DNA from: an uncultured Pelagibacteraceae bacterium
GTDB lineage: Bacteria; Pseudomonadota; Alphaproteobacteria; Pelagibacterales; Pelagibacteraceae
Assembly (NCBI GenBank): GCA_902519325.1
Contig: CABYJU010000007.1
Coordinates: 1 to 59,451, forward strand
DNA length: 59,451 nt
Direction of reading: 5' to 3'
Part shown: positions 51,796-59,451 of the stretch, in pieces
Layout: each line of letters begins with the position of its first letter
Numbering within the stretch: position 1 is the first letter of the stretch
Translations under genes and position numbers: made by a program
The notes under the pieces: generated by a model
Told to the model about the DNA's origin: nothing
The model's database searches: none
Seen by the model: the letters and a program-made list of their open reading frames with translations, nothing else

Positions 51796-52621
51796 TACTC
51801 TTTTAGAGATTAATAATATTTATTTTATTTTTTTAATGATGGCAGCCGCTGTTCCGGTTGGTTTTTTTGCAGGTTTTTTTGGTATCGGTGGAGGATTAAT
51901 TTCAGTTCCATTTTTATTTTTTGTATTTGAAGCATTTAATGTGGATAAAGATTATTTAATGCATTTATCTGTAGGGACAGCTTTCTCAATAACAATTTTA
52001 ACAGCTACAGCCTCAGTATTAACTCATAGAAAATATAATGCTGTAGATTTTAATATAATTAAAAATTATGGGACATTTGTAATTGTTGGTGTTTTCGCCG
52101 GAACATTGATGGCAGCATTGATGAATACTAAAACATTGTTATTCTTTTTTTCTGCTGTTGTTTATTTTTTTGGAGCTTACTTGTTGTTACAAAGTGAAAA
52201 GAAAAAAATAATTAAGAAAAAATTTAATATTTTCCCAAGAATAATATTTGGATTTTTGTCAGGATTAATATCTGCTCCTATGGGCATAACAGGAGCTATG
52301 ATGAATGTTCCTATACTAAGATACTTTGGTTATCCTATTAATTTAGCAATAGGAAGCTCTGCAGCCATTGGATTTATAATAGCTCTATTTGGATCAATTG
52401 GATTTTTTACATCAGGCTTGATGTTAAAAGCCGATATCCCACTCAGTATTGGATTTATTAATATACCTGCATTTATAATTTTTGTTCCAATAACCACATT
52501 CATGGCAAGGATTGGAGCAAAAACAGTTCAAGATCTAGATAGAGTTAAAACACAAAGGTTATTTGGTGTTTTTCTTTATGTTATTGGTACTTTATTTCTT
52601 TATAGATTTTTAGTTACTTAG
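51788..52621 (+). CDS. TauE/SafE family sulfite-exporter-like membrane protein
   Basis: 277 residues with about eight membrane helices in two repeats; segments GFFAGFFGIGGGLISVPFLF and SGLISAPMGITGAMMNVPIL are the paired family motifs. The start shown is TTG at 51788, overlapping dusA by 8 bases; the ATG at 51836 (MAAAVPVGFF region) is an alternative that would shorten the protein by 16 residues. The family exports sulfite, sulfoacetate or other anions. Substrate unknown. It ends before the only long convergent spacer of the window. Confidence 0.85.
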   Translation: MNNTLLEINNIYFIFLMMAAAVPVGFFAGFFGIGGGLISVPFLFFVFEAFNVDKDYLMHLSVGTAFSITILTATASVLTHRKYNAVDFNIIKNYGTFVIVGVFAGTLMAALMNTKTLLFFFSAVVYFFGAYLLLQSEKKKIIKKKFNIFPRIIFGFLSGLISAPMGITGAMMNVPILRYFGYPINLAIGSSAAIGFIIALFGSIGFFTSGLMLKADIPLSIGFINIPAFIIFVPITTFMARIGAKTVQDLDRVKTQRLFGVFLYVIGTLFLYRFLVT

Positions 52622-52656
52622 GAGACGAGGTGGTTTCAGTCTCCCTCCGCCACCTC
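52621..52656. other. GC-rich segment with two overlapping hairpins
   Basis: Four arms are interleaved: GGAGAC (52621-52626), GAGGTGG (52627-52633), GTCTCC (52639-52644) and CCACCTC (52650-52656). The first pairs with the third and the second with the fourth, so the two stems either exclude each other or form a tight pseudoknot with no base between the first two arms. It sits in the 88-base convergent gap after the TauE stop, is far richer in GC than its surroundings, and lacks a T-run. It may be a bidirectional 3'-end element. The part CTCCCTCCGCCA also looks like the end of a serine tRNA. Confidence 0.55.
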
Positions 52657-52709
52657 AATTACATATTAAGCGATTCTCTAATTTTTTCTTAACTCTTTAT
52701 AGTTGAATT

Positions 52710-54164
52710 TTAAATTTTTTGATCATAATCCCCAACTTTACCAGTTTGTTGAAGCAGATTATCAATAAAGTCAAAAATCTTCTTTTTTCTATCTTCAGAG
52801 GTTGGACTTTCAGTAACTACGACTAAAGAGGGTTTATTTGAAGATGCTCTAATTAATCCCCAAGACCCATCATCAAAAGAAAATCTTACCCCATTAACAG
52901 TCAATATCTCTCTAATTTCTTGATTATCTACTTTAATTTTATTTTCTTTGATATTTTTCATTTCTTTAACTAAATTCTCAACTACTTCATATTTTTCACT
53001 GTCTTTACAATAAGGAGCCATAGTTGGACTTTGATAAGTCGTTGGTAATTCACCAAGTATTTCACTAATTTTTTTGTTATTTTTATCGAGTAACTTACAG
53101 ACCTGTATTGCTGAATTAATTCCATCATCATAGCCATATCCCAAAGGTTTATTAAAAAAGAAATGACCACTTTTTTCAAATCCTGCTAAAGCGTTATCGG
53201 TATTTACCTTTCTTTTGATATGAGAATGACCAGTTTTCCAATAAATTGTTTCACATTTATTCTCATTTAATATTTTGTCATTGGAATAAAGTCCTGTCGA
53301 TTTTACATCAACAATAAATTTACTATTTTGATGATCTTTTGAAAGATTTCTAGCAATTAATAGTCCTATTTTATCTGAAAAGATTTCATTACCTTTATCA
53401 TCAATAACACCAACTCTATCTCCGTCTCCATCAAAACCAAATCCAATATCAGCTTTATTTTCTTTAACTGCTGAAGAAATTGCATGTAACATTTCTAAAT
53501 CTTCAGGATTTGGGTTGTATTTTGGAAAAGTCCAATCAAGTTCACAATCAAGTTCAATTACTTCGCATCCAATACTTCTTAAAATTTCTGGCGCAAATAT
53601 TCCTGCTGTTCCATTGCCACAAGCAACTACCGCTTTAATTTTTTTATTTAACGGGTTTTTTTTTATCAGATCATTTTTATAAACATTCTGAAAATCATCA
53701 ATTTTTTTTATATTTCCCTCACCATTAATAAATTTTTGATTGAGAGTAATATCTTTTAGTTCTTTCATTTCTTCAGGTGCATGAGTAAGTCCTTTTTTGA
53801 TACCCATTTTTACACCAGTCCAACCATTTTCATTATGACTAGCTGTAACCATAGCTATTGCATCTGAATTTAAATTAAATTGCGCGAAGTAAACCATTGG
53901 GGATAAAGATAATCCTATATCCTCGATTTTGCACCCAGTTGAAACTAAACCCTCTTTTAATTTTTCTTTGATATGTTCACTGTAAGACCTGTAATCTTGA
54001 CCAACGATAATTCTTGGATTGTTTTTCTTTGTATGATTAATTATTTGAGTTCCAAGACCTTTGCCAAGTTGAACGATTCCATCGTCATCTATGTCTTTTT
54101 CGTATACCCATCGTGCGTCATATTCCCGAAAGCCGTAGGGATCAATTTTTCTCGAATTATTCAT
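52710..54164 (-). CDS. Phosphomannomutase/phosphoglucomutase
   Basis: 484 residues of the alpha-D-phosphohexomutase family. The phosphoserine loop is VTASHNENGWTGVK with Ser109; the Mg site is FDGDGDRVG (Asp245, Asp247, Asp249); the sugar-binding loop is FEKSGH. Order and length fit AlgC/ManB-type enzymes, which interconvert mannose or glucose 1- and 6-phosphates for envelope glycans. The start MNNSRKIDPYGFREYDARWV fits the family. It is divergent from nrdA across 161 bases and convergent with TauE. Confidence 0.92.
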   Translation of the reverse strand: MNNSRKIDPYGFREYDARWVYEKDIDDDGIVQLGKGLGTQIINHTKKNNPRIIVGQDYRSYSEHIKEKLKEGLVSTGCKIEDIGLSLSPMVYFAQFNLNSDAIAMVTASHNENGWTGVKMGIKKGLTHAPEEMKELKDITLNQKFINGEGNIKKIDDFQNVYKNDLIKKNPLNKKIKAVVACGNGTAGIFAPEILRSIGCEVIELDCELDWTFPKYNPNPEDLEMLHAISSAVKENKADIGFGFDGDGDRVGVIDDKGNEIFSDKIGLLIARNLSKDHQNSKFIVDVKSTGLYSNDKILNENKCETIYWKTGHSHIKRKVNTDNALAGFEKSGHFFFNKPLGYGYDDGINSAIQVCKLLDKNNKKISEILGELPTTYQSPTMAPYCKDSEKYEVVENLVKEMKNIKENKIKVDNQEIREILTVNGVRFSFDDGSWGLIRASSNKPSLVVVTESPTSEDRKKKIFDFIDNLLQQTGKVGDYDQKI

Positions 54165-54238
54165 GTGGATATATGTACATTTTTTTAAAATTTTTATTGA
54201 TAAATATTTAATAAGTTCTATAAATGTTCTATTGATTT

Positions 54239-54254
54239 ACAATTTATATAGTAT
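54239..54254. promoter_or_regulatory. Distal NrdR-like box
   Basis: ACAATTTATATAGTAT matches the 16-bp NrdR-box consensus (acaCwATATATwGtgt) at about 13 of 16 positions by eye. It begins exactly 31 bases before a second box of similar quality, the three-helical-turn spacing typical of paired NrdR boxes, and lies upstream of nrdA. Confidence 0.6.
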
Positions 54255-54269
54255 ATCAGGTAAATCTAC

Positions 54270-54285
54270 ACACTATATCTAGTTA
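54270..54285. promoter_or_regulatory. Proximal NrdR-like box
   Basis: ACACTATATCTAGTTA matches the NrdR-box consensus at 13 of 16 positions and has a clear palindromic core ACTATATCTAGT. It is the second of a pair spaced 31 bases apart, 41 bases before the nrdA ATG. NrdR represses ribonucleotide reductase genes when dATP is high. Confidence 0.68.
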
Positions 54286-54325
54286 TTTACTAGATTTTTT
54301 AGTATAAAGATAAAAAGGGAGTTTA

Positions 54326-56263
54326 ATGAACAAAATATTGTCTCAGGCAATCAGGAAGGCTGTCTCTGATTATAAACCAGCAGAAAAAATCAGCAATAAT
54401 GACAAAAGACCAGACTTATTTTCACTAAATAACAACACTGAGTTGTTTCAAAATTCTAAAGGGATAACTATTAAAATAGATAGATCTAGAGATAATAATT
54501 TAACAGATTTTGGAAGAGCAACACTAAGCGACAGATACCTTGGAGAAAATGAGTCTTTCCAAGATTTATTTGCAAGAGTTGCGAGTCATTATGCAGATGA
54601 CAACTTACACGCGCAAAGACTTTATAACTACATTAGTAATTTATGGTTTATGCCAGCAACACCAGTTTTATCAAATGGTGGAACAAAAAGAGGTTTACCA
54701 ATTTCTTGTTTCTTAAATGAAGCGGGGGATAGCTTAACTGGAATATTAGATCTATGGAGTGAAAATGTTTGGTTGGCTGCTAAAGGTGGAGGTATTGGAA
54801 GTTATTGGGGCAACCTAAGATCCATTGGAGAAAAAATTGGAAGAGTTGGAAAAACTTCAGGCATTATTCCTTTCATCAAAGTTATGGACTCTTTGACAAT
54901 GGCGATCAGTCAAGGCTCTTTAAGAAGAGGATCTGCAGCTTGTTATCTTCCAATTGATCATCCAGAGATAGAAGAATTTATTGAAATGAGAAGACCAACA
55001 GGTGGTGATCCAAACAGAAGATCATTAAATTTACACCATGGCGTATTAGTTTCAGATGCATTCATGAGAGCTGTTGAGTTGGACGAACAATGGGCACTGA
55101 AAAGTCCAAAAGATCAATCAGTACAAGCAACCGTTTCTGCAAGAAATTTATGGATTAGATTATTAACTGCAAGAATTGAAACTGGAGAACCTTATATTGT
55201 TTTCATTGATACAGTTAATAGAATGATACCTCAACATCATAAGCTTGCTGGTTTGACTGTTAAGACATCCAACTTGTGTAGCGAAATAACTTTACCAACA
55301 GGAATTGATAAAGAGGGTAGAGATAGAACAGCGGTATGTTGTTTATCATCTTTAAATTTAGAAACTTATGATGAATGGAAAGACGATGAAAACTTTGTTC
55401 CAGACGTAATGAGATTTTTAGATAATGTATTAACTGACTTTACTGAAAAAGCACCCGAGTCATTTAGTGATGCAGTTTATTCAGCATTAAAAGAAAGAAG
55501 TGTTGGTCTAGGAGTTATGGGACTTCATTCATTCTTCCAACAAAAAATGATTCCTTTTGAATCAGTGATGAGTAAAGTTTGGAATAAAAAAATATTTGAA
55601 AGCATCCAAAAACAAGTTGATCAAGCTTCAAAAGATTTGGCTGATGAAAGAGGTGCATGTCCAGATGCTGCTGATTATGGTATTAATGAAAGATTTTCAA
55701 ATAAAACTGCAATAGCTCCTACTGCTTCAATTTCAATTATTTGTGGTGGAACATCTCCAGGTGTAGAGCCAATTGCAGCAAATAGTTATACACATAAAAC
55801 TTTGTCTGGATCATTTAACGTTAGAAATAAATATCTAAGTAAATTATTAGAGAAACACGGTAAAAATGATGATGAAACATGGTCAAGTATAACAACTAAT
55901 CAAGGCTCAGTTTCTCATCTTGATTTTTTAACCCAACAAGAAAAAGACGTATTTAAAACGGCTTTTGAATTAGACCAGAAATGGATTGTGGAATTAGGTG
56001 CAGATAGAACACCTCATATTTCACAAGCACAATCAATAAATATATTTATACCTGCAGATATTCATAAAAGGGACTTACACCAAATTCATTTCCAAGCTTG
56101 GAAAAAAGGATTGAAGAGCCTTTATTACTGCAGATCTAAATCAATACAAAGAGCGGAAAACGTGAACGATGCAAATTCTACAGATGTAACTGCAAACGTT
56201 TACAAATCAAAAAAACAAGAAAATCAACAACCAGAATATGAGGAGTGTTTATCATGTCAGTAG
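54326..56263 (+). CDS. nrdA: Ribonucleoside-diphosphate reductase, alpha subunit
   Basis: 645 residues. Class I RNR alpha features are PATPVLSNGGTKRGLPISCF (substrate/redox Cys), AKGGGIGSYWGNLRSIGEKI, SNLCSEITLPT and AVCCLSSLNL (radical and redox cysteines), ERSVGLGVMGLHSF and the C-terminal shuttle EECLSCQ. It reduces ribonucleotides to deoxyribonucleotides. The N-terminus lacks a recognisable ATP-cone, the usual dATP on/off domain, making it shorter than E. coli NrdA. GGGAG precedes the ATG. It forms an operon with nrdB and sits behind two NrdR-like boxes. Confidence 0.95.
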   Translation: MNKILSQAIRKAVSDYKPAEKISNNDKRPDLFSLNNNTELFQNSKGITIKIDRSRDNNLTDFGRATLSDRYLGENESFQDLFARVASHYADDNLHAQRLYNYISNLWFMPATPVLSNGGTKRGLPISCFLNEAGDSLTGILDLWSENVWLAAKGGGIGSYWGNLRSIGEKIGRVGKTSGIIPFIKVMDSLTMAISQGSLRRGSAACYLPIDHPEIEEFIEMRRPTGGDPNRRSLNLHHGVLVSDAFMRAVELDEQWALKSPKDQSVQATVSARNLWIRLLTARIETGEPYIVFIDTVNRMIPQHHKLAGLTVKTSNLCSEITLPTGIDKEGRDRTAVCCLSSLNLETYDEWKDDENFVPDVMRFLDNVLTDFTEKAPESFSDAVYSALKERSVGLGVMGLHSFFQQKMIPFESVMSKVWNKKIFESIQKQVDQASKDLADERGACPDAADYGINERFSNKTAIAPTASISIICGGTSPGVEPIAANSYTHKTLSGSFNVRNKYLSKLLEKHGKNDDETWSSITTNQGSVSHLDFLTQQEKDVFKTAFELDQKWIVELGADRTPHISQAQSINIFIPADIHKRDLHQIHFQAWKKGLKSLYYCRSKSIQRAENVNDANSTDVTANVYKSKKQENQQPEYEECLSCQ

Positions 56264-57267
56264 AAAGCCTAAAAGATACAAAACAAAAAATTATAGAACC
56301 GAAAAAAATGGGTCTATTAGTTGAGAACCCAGTTTATAAACCATTCAGATACCCATGGTGTTATGATGCTTGGTTAACTCAACAGAGAATTCATTGGTTA
56401 CCAGAGGAAGTTCCACTTGGTGATGACGTCAGAGATTGGCAAAAAAATCTTTCAGAATCAGAAAAAAATTTATTAACTCAGATCTTTAGATTTTTTACTC
56501 AAGCAGATGTTGAAGTTAATAACTGTTATTTAAGACATTACACAACTGTCTTTAAACCTACAGAGGTTTTAATGATGATGACTGCATTTGCGTCTATGGA
56601 AACAGTTCATGTAGCAGCTTATTCACATCTATTAGATACAATTGGAATGCCAGAGTCTGAATATTCTGCTTTCATGAAATACAAAGAGATGAAAGATAAA
56701 TATGATTACATGCAAAACTTTAATGTAAACTCAAAAGAGGATATCGCAAAAACTGTTGCGGTATTTAGTGCCTTTACAGAAGGTCTTCAGTTATTTGCAA
56801 GTTTTGCAATTTTATTAAACTTTCCAAGACACAACAAACTTAAAGGAATGGGTCAGATAGTTACTTGGTCAGTAAGAGATGAAACTCTTCATTGTAATTC
56901 TATGATTAGAATTTTTAAAGAGTTCATTAAAGAAAACCCTGAGATTTGGACTCCGAAACTTAAAAAAGAACTTTATGAAGCTTGCAGAACTATAATTGAA
57001 CATGAAGATGCATTTATTGATCTGGCTTTTGAAATGGGTCCAATGCAAGGTTTAACTGCTCAAGAAGTTAAAGATTATATTAGGTTCATTGGTAATAGAA
57101 GATTAACTCAGTTAGGTCTTGAGCCAATATATGATGTTCAGAAGAACCCATTAACATGGTTAGACACAATGTTAAATGCTGTAGAGCATATGAACTTCTT
57201 TGAAGGTAGAGCCACTGAATATTCAAAAGCATCTACACAAGGTAACTGGATAGACGCTTTCTCCTAG
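56254..57267 (+). CDS. nrdB: Ribonucleoside-diphosphate reductase, beta subunit
   Basis: 337 residues from the ATG at 56254, which follows GAGGAG at 56240-56245; an in-frame GTG at 56245 is rejected. The start lies 10 bases inside the nrdA 3' end. The ferritin-like subunit carries the metal ligands in FTQADVEVNNCYLRHY, SMETVHVAAYSHLLD and SVRDETLHCNSM, with a Tyr in AAYSHL placed to hold the radical. The C-terminus ends with the alpha-binding tail after FEGRATEYSKAS. No extra ATP-cone is seen at its N-terminus, so overall allosteric on/off control is not visible in either subunit. Confidence 0.94.
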   Translation: MSVESLKDTKQKIIEPKKMGLLVENPVYKPFRYPWCYDAWLTQQRIHWLPEEVPLGDDVRDWQKNLSESEKNLLTQIFRFFTQADVEVNNCYLRHYTTVFKPTEVLMMMTAFASMETVHVAAYSHLLDTIGMPESEYSAFMKYKEMKDKYDYMQNFNVNSKEDIAKTVAVFSAFTEGLQLFASFAILLNFPRHNKLKGMGQIVTWSVRDETLHCNSMIRIFKEFIKENPEIWTPKLKKELYEACRTIIEHEDAFIDLAFEMGPMQGLTAQEVKDYIRFIGNRRLTQLGLEPIYDVQKNPLTWLDTMLNAVEHMNFFEGRATEYSKASTQGNWIDAFS

Positions 57268-57273
57268 GATTGA

Positions 57274-57522
57274 GTGATAGTAAGTCCCTGTATAAGTATT
57301 TGTAAGACTGATCCAGTATCAGGTCTATGCTATGGATGTGGTAGATCTGATGAAGAAAAGAAAATCTGGAAAGACCCTGAAACAACTGATGATTGGAAAA
57401 ATAAAAATCTAAAAGAAATAGAAAACAGACTTACAGGTTGGCAATTAGAGAGCTTTAAAAGGTCTTACAAAAACAAAATTGAAAAAGGTGTCTCTTTATA
57501 TAAAGAAAAGCAAATTAAATAA
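57274..57522 (+). CDS. DUF1289 family protein
   Basis: 82 residues starting at GTG 57274. The DUF1289 pattern is clear: SPCISICKTDPVSGLCYGCG with four cysteines, followed by RSDEEKKIWKD and the helical tail. The Cys-x3-Cys ... Cys-x2-Cys arrangement suggests a small metal-binding or FeS-linked protein of unknown function. It starts 6 bases after nrdB. Its 3' end is 2 bases from the convergent prpC stop. Confidence 0.88.
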   Translation: MIVSPCISICKTDPVSGLCYGCGRSDEEKKIWKDPETTDDWKNKNLKEIENRLTGWQLESFKRSYKNKIEKGVSLYKEKQIK

Positions 57523-57524
57523 TA

Positions 57525-58649
57525 TTACCTTTGATTTAGAAGCATTACTTTTCTGTATTTACTTCCTTTGTATTTAGCCAATGGTCTAATTAATTTATTT
57601 GACGAATGTTGTTCCATTATATGGGCTGACCAACCAGTAATCCTTGAAATTACAAATATTGGTGTAAAGAAATCAGTATCAAAACCCATTAAATGATATG
57701 TTGGTCCTGTTGGGTAATCTACGTTTGGATGAATATTTTTTTTACTGATCATTACTTTTTCAACAATATCGTAAATCTTTAAAAACTTTTTATCTTTTTT
57801 AATTTTAGCAACTTTTTTGAAATACTCTTTCATGGTTGGAACTCTAGAGTCACCACTTTTATAAACTCTGTGCCCAAAACCCATCACAACCTCTTTTTTC
57901 TTTAAGGCATTATTGATCCATTTTAAAGCATTCTCAGGTTTTTTGATTTTATTCATCATATGCATGACCTCTTCATTAGCGCCTCCATGCAAAGGTCCTT
58001 TTAAACTTGCAATGGCACCTGTTATTGCGCCATGAATATCAGATAAACTACTTGTTATTGTTCTAGCAGTAAAAGTTGAAACATTAAAACTGTGTTCTGC
58101 GTATAAAATTAAAGATACATCAAACGCTTTTACAATTTCTTTTTGAGGAACCTTTCCAAAACACATATAGAAGAAGTTTTCTGCAAAAGTTAATTCTTTT
58201 TTAGGTTTAATAATCTTCTTACCTTTCCGTATTCTATAAAAAGCTGCTAATGCGGTTGGAGTTTTAGCTAAAATTCTTAAAGCTTTTCTTGTATTTGCTT
58301 CTTGCGAATTATCTGTAGTTTCTTTATCCTCTAATCCCATTACACTAACCGCTGTTCGAGCAACATCCATAGGATGAGATTTTTTTGGCATGTGTTTGAT
58401 TATTTCGTAAAGATTTTTTGATAAATCTCTATGTCCTCTTTCAATTTTTTCAAATTGTCTTAGCTCTATACTGTTTGGTAAATCACCCTTTAAAATAAGA
58501 TATGCAGCTTCTTCAAATCTACAAAATTCACACAGATCTTGAACAGCATAACCCCTATAAGTTAATGAATTAATCTCAGGCATAACTTTAGAAACTTCTG
58601 TTTCATCAACAACAATTCCTAATAAACCTTTTTTTACTTCTTCACTCAT
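57525..58649 (-). CDS. prpC: 2-methylcitrate synthase / citrate synthase-like
   Basis: 374 residues, the short (type I) citrate-synthase form used for 2-methylcitrate. Active-site segments: AEHSFNVSTFTART with His186, KGPLHGGANEEV with His221, and MGFGHRVYKSGDSRVPTMKE with His260. The start region VDETEVSKVMPEINSLTYRG is typical of PrpC. It condenses propionyl-CoA with oxaloacetate. It overlaps the methylisocitrate lyase gene by TAATG; no prpD is in the window. Citrate synthase activity cannot be excluded. Confidence 0.88.
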   Translation of the reverse strand: MSEEVKKGLLGIVVDETEVSKVMPEINSLTYRGYAVQDLCEFCRFEEAAYLILKGDLPNSIELRQFEKIERGHRDLSKNLYEIIKHMPKKSHPMDVARTAVSVMGLEDKETTDNSQEANTRKALRILAKTPTALAAFYRIRKGKKIIKPKKELTFAENFFYMCFGKVPQKEIVKAFDVSLILYAEHSFNVSTFTARTITSSLSDIHGAITGAIASLKGPLHGGANEEVMHMMNKIKKPENALKWINNALKKKEVVMGFGHRVYKSGDSRVPTMKEYFKKVAKIKKDKKFLKIYDIVEKVMISKKNIHPNVDYPTGPTYHLMGFDTDFFTPIFVISRITGWSAHIMEQHSSNKLIRPLAKYKGSKYRKVMLLNQR

Positions 58650-59451
58650 TATTCATGTCCCTCAGTACTAAAATTATATATCTTTTCGTCTAAAGAGTTG
58701 TATTTTTCATACTCAACTAGATCATATAATCTTTTTCTAGTTTGCATCTTATCTATAATATTATTTTGATGTCCATCCGCAAAAATGGCACGTAGACCAT
58801 CCTCTACACTTTTCATCGCTAATCTTTGTGTAGTAACTGGATAAATTACAATATTGTAACCAAGCTCCTCTAATTTTTTAAAGTCTAGCAACTTCGATTT
58901 ACCAAACTCAGTCATATTGGCTAAAAGATAACAATCTAGTGATTTTCTAACTTTTTCAAATTCAGTTTCATCTTTTAATGCTTCTGGAAAAATAATTTCT
59001 GCACCAGCATCAATATAAGATTTGCAACGATCAATCATTTTATCAATACCCTCTACACTTTTAGCATCGGAACGTGCAATGATTTTAAATTGTTTATCTG
59101 ATCTCGCTTCTACACATTCTTTAATTTTTTTTGTCATATCCTCTTTTGATATCAATTCTTTATTGTCTAGATGACCACATCTTTTCTGTTCTATCTGATC
59201 TTCTAAATGAATTGCTGAAACACCAAAATTTTCAAATGTTTGAACAGTTTCTTTACAAGATTTAAAACCTGTATCAACATCAACAATGGTCGGAAGATTT
59301 GTAACACGTGCAATTTGTTTTGACCTGTTGCTTACATCATTAAGAGTTGTTAATCCTATATCTGGATAACCCAAATCATTAGACATAACACCTCCAGATA
59401 CATAAATTCCATCATATCCAATTTCTTCAATAACTTTTGCTGTTAATGGAT
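58649..59451 (-). CDS. prpB: Methylisocitrate lyase, 5' end beyond window
   Basis: About 267 codons are present and the frame continues past 59451, where the residues before the internal Met read PLTAKVIEEIGYDGIYVSGG, so that Met at 59386 is not the start. The isocitrate-lyase superfamily signature is clear: LPTIVDVDTGF, HLEDQIEQKRCGHLDNKELI (the KRCGH catalytic loop) and RSDAKSVEGIDKMIDRCKSY. The enzyme splits methylisocitrate into pyruvate and succinate. It is coupled to prpC by TAATG. Together they handle propionyl-CoA, which AcuI-type reduction of acrylyl-CoA could supply. Confidence 0.93.
   Translation of the reverse strand, partial: PLTAKVIEEIGYDGIYVSGGVMSNDLGYPDIGLTTLNDVSNRSKQIARVTNLPTIVDVDTGFKSCKETVQTFENFGVSAIHLEDQIEQKRCGHLDNKELISKEDMTKKIKECVEARSDKQFKIIARSDAKSVEGIDKMIDRCKSYIDAGAEIIFPEALKDETEFEKVRKSLDCYLLANMTEFGKSKLLDFKKLEELGYNIVIYPVTTQRLAMKSVEDGLRAIFADGHQNNIIDKMQTRKRLYDLVEYEKYNSLDEKIYNFSTEGHE

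Noticed and set aside
52621-52709. tmRNA or complete tRNA-Ser in the convergent gap
   Set aside because: Only 88 bases are available, no tag frame or D/anticodon arms are present; only a tRNA-Ser-like end is visible.
1-59451. CRISPR arrays, insertion sequences, prophage or integrase genes
   Set aside because: No regularly spaced repeats, transposase, integrase or phage structural genes were seen on either strand.

Overview
This window looks like a piece of a SAR11 (Pelagibacterales, Alphaproteobacteria) genome. The DNA is very AT-rich (by eye about 30% GC, not computed). Coding density is extreme, with most gene junctions overlapping or only a few bases apart. The gene set is typical of a streamlined marine heterotroph: dimethylglycine dehydrogenase, ETF and ETF-quinone oxidoreductase, acrylyl-CoA reductase (AcuI), four solute-binding-protein transport systems, methylcitrate genes, an Anbu peptidase and an N-terminally short NrdA. 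No insertion sequence, phage gene, CRISPR array or rRNA was seen. The only RNA gene found is a CAU tRNA at 19572-19648.

Layout. 1-2658: ETF beta (last 19 codons), ETF alpha and ETF-QO, which carry dehydrogenase electrons to quinone. 2659-6697: DUF2237, a 2OG oxygenase, hisI, folE, acuI and a LysR regulator. 6727-10789: ferric-iron ABC operon with two Fur-like boxes, a 57-residue Cys-rich small ORF and a hairpin. 10816-16267: dimethylglycine dehydrogenase, then a minus-strand guaC/ttuC/EamA operon. 16372-18951: haloacetate-dehalogenase-like hydrolase, TauD-like dioxygenase and AEC carrier. 18958-21392: small exported and basic proteins, the tRNA, and a two-gene unit of an inverse-autotransporter-like barrel plus a Cys-paired secreted protein. 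21389-27053: apt, mtnP, mtnA, a class II aldolase/SDR fusion and a SpeD-SpeE fusion, which together can be read as one methylthioadenosine circuit. 27112-30130: polar amino-acid ABC receptor and two permeases without an ATPase, plus a nitrilase-family hydrolase. 30127-32413: circularly permuted ATP-grasp and Anbu peptidase. 32416-39389: DUF6165, GT9, an AbrB-family protein, a tripartite tricarboxylate transporter, a small membrane protein and GT4. 39389-45365: redox, metabolic and exported proteins, an MFS carrier and rpoZ. 45366-50801: CaiB/BaiF CoA-transferase, TRAP transporter and malonyl-CoA decarboxylase, a candidate malonate locus. 50794-57522: dusA, TauE, phosphomannomutase, nrdAB behind tandem NrdR-like boxes, and DUF1289. 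57525-59451: 2-methylcitrate synthase and methylisocitrate lyase, the latter cut by the window edge.

Three organisational themes stand out. Every receptor-to-permease junction (iron, amino acid, TTT, TRAP) carries a stem-loop, and in the TTT operon the hairpin arm contains the start codon of the next gene. Eleven of twelve convergent gene pairs are separated by no more than 5 bases or overlap, often sharing TTAA or TAATTA stop arrangements. Two divergent pairs have 8 and 20 bases between their start codons. No gene-free stretch exceeds 300 bases; the longest gaps are 54165-54325 (nrdA promoter region) and 31576-31690 (divergent promoters).

The candidates most worth following up are the separate barrel/secreted-protein pair, the methylthioadenosine-to-aldolase circuit, the Cys-rich small ORF in the iron operon, and the receptor-permease hairpins.
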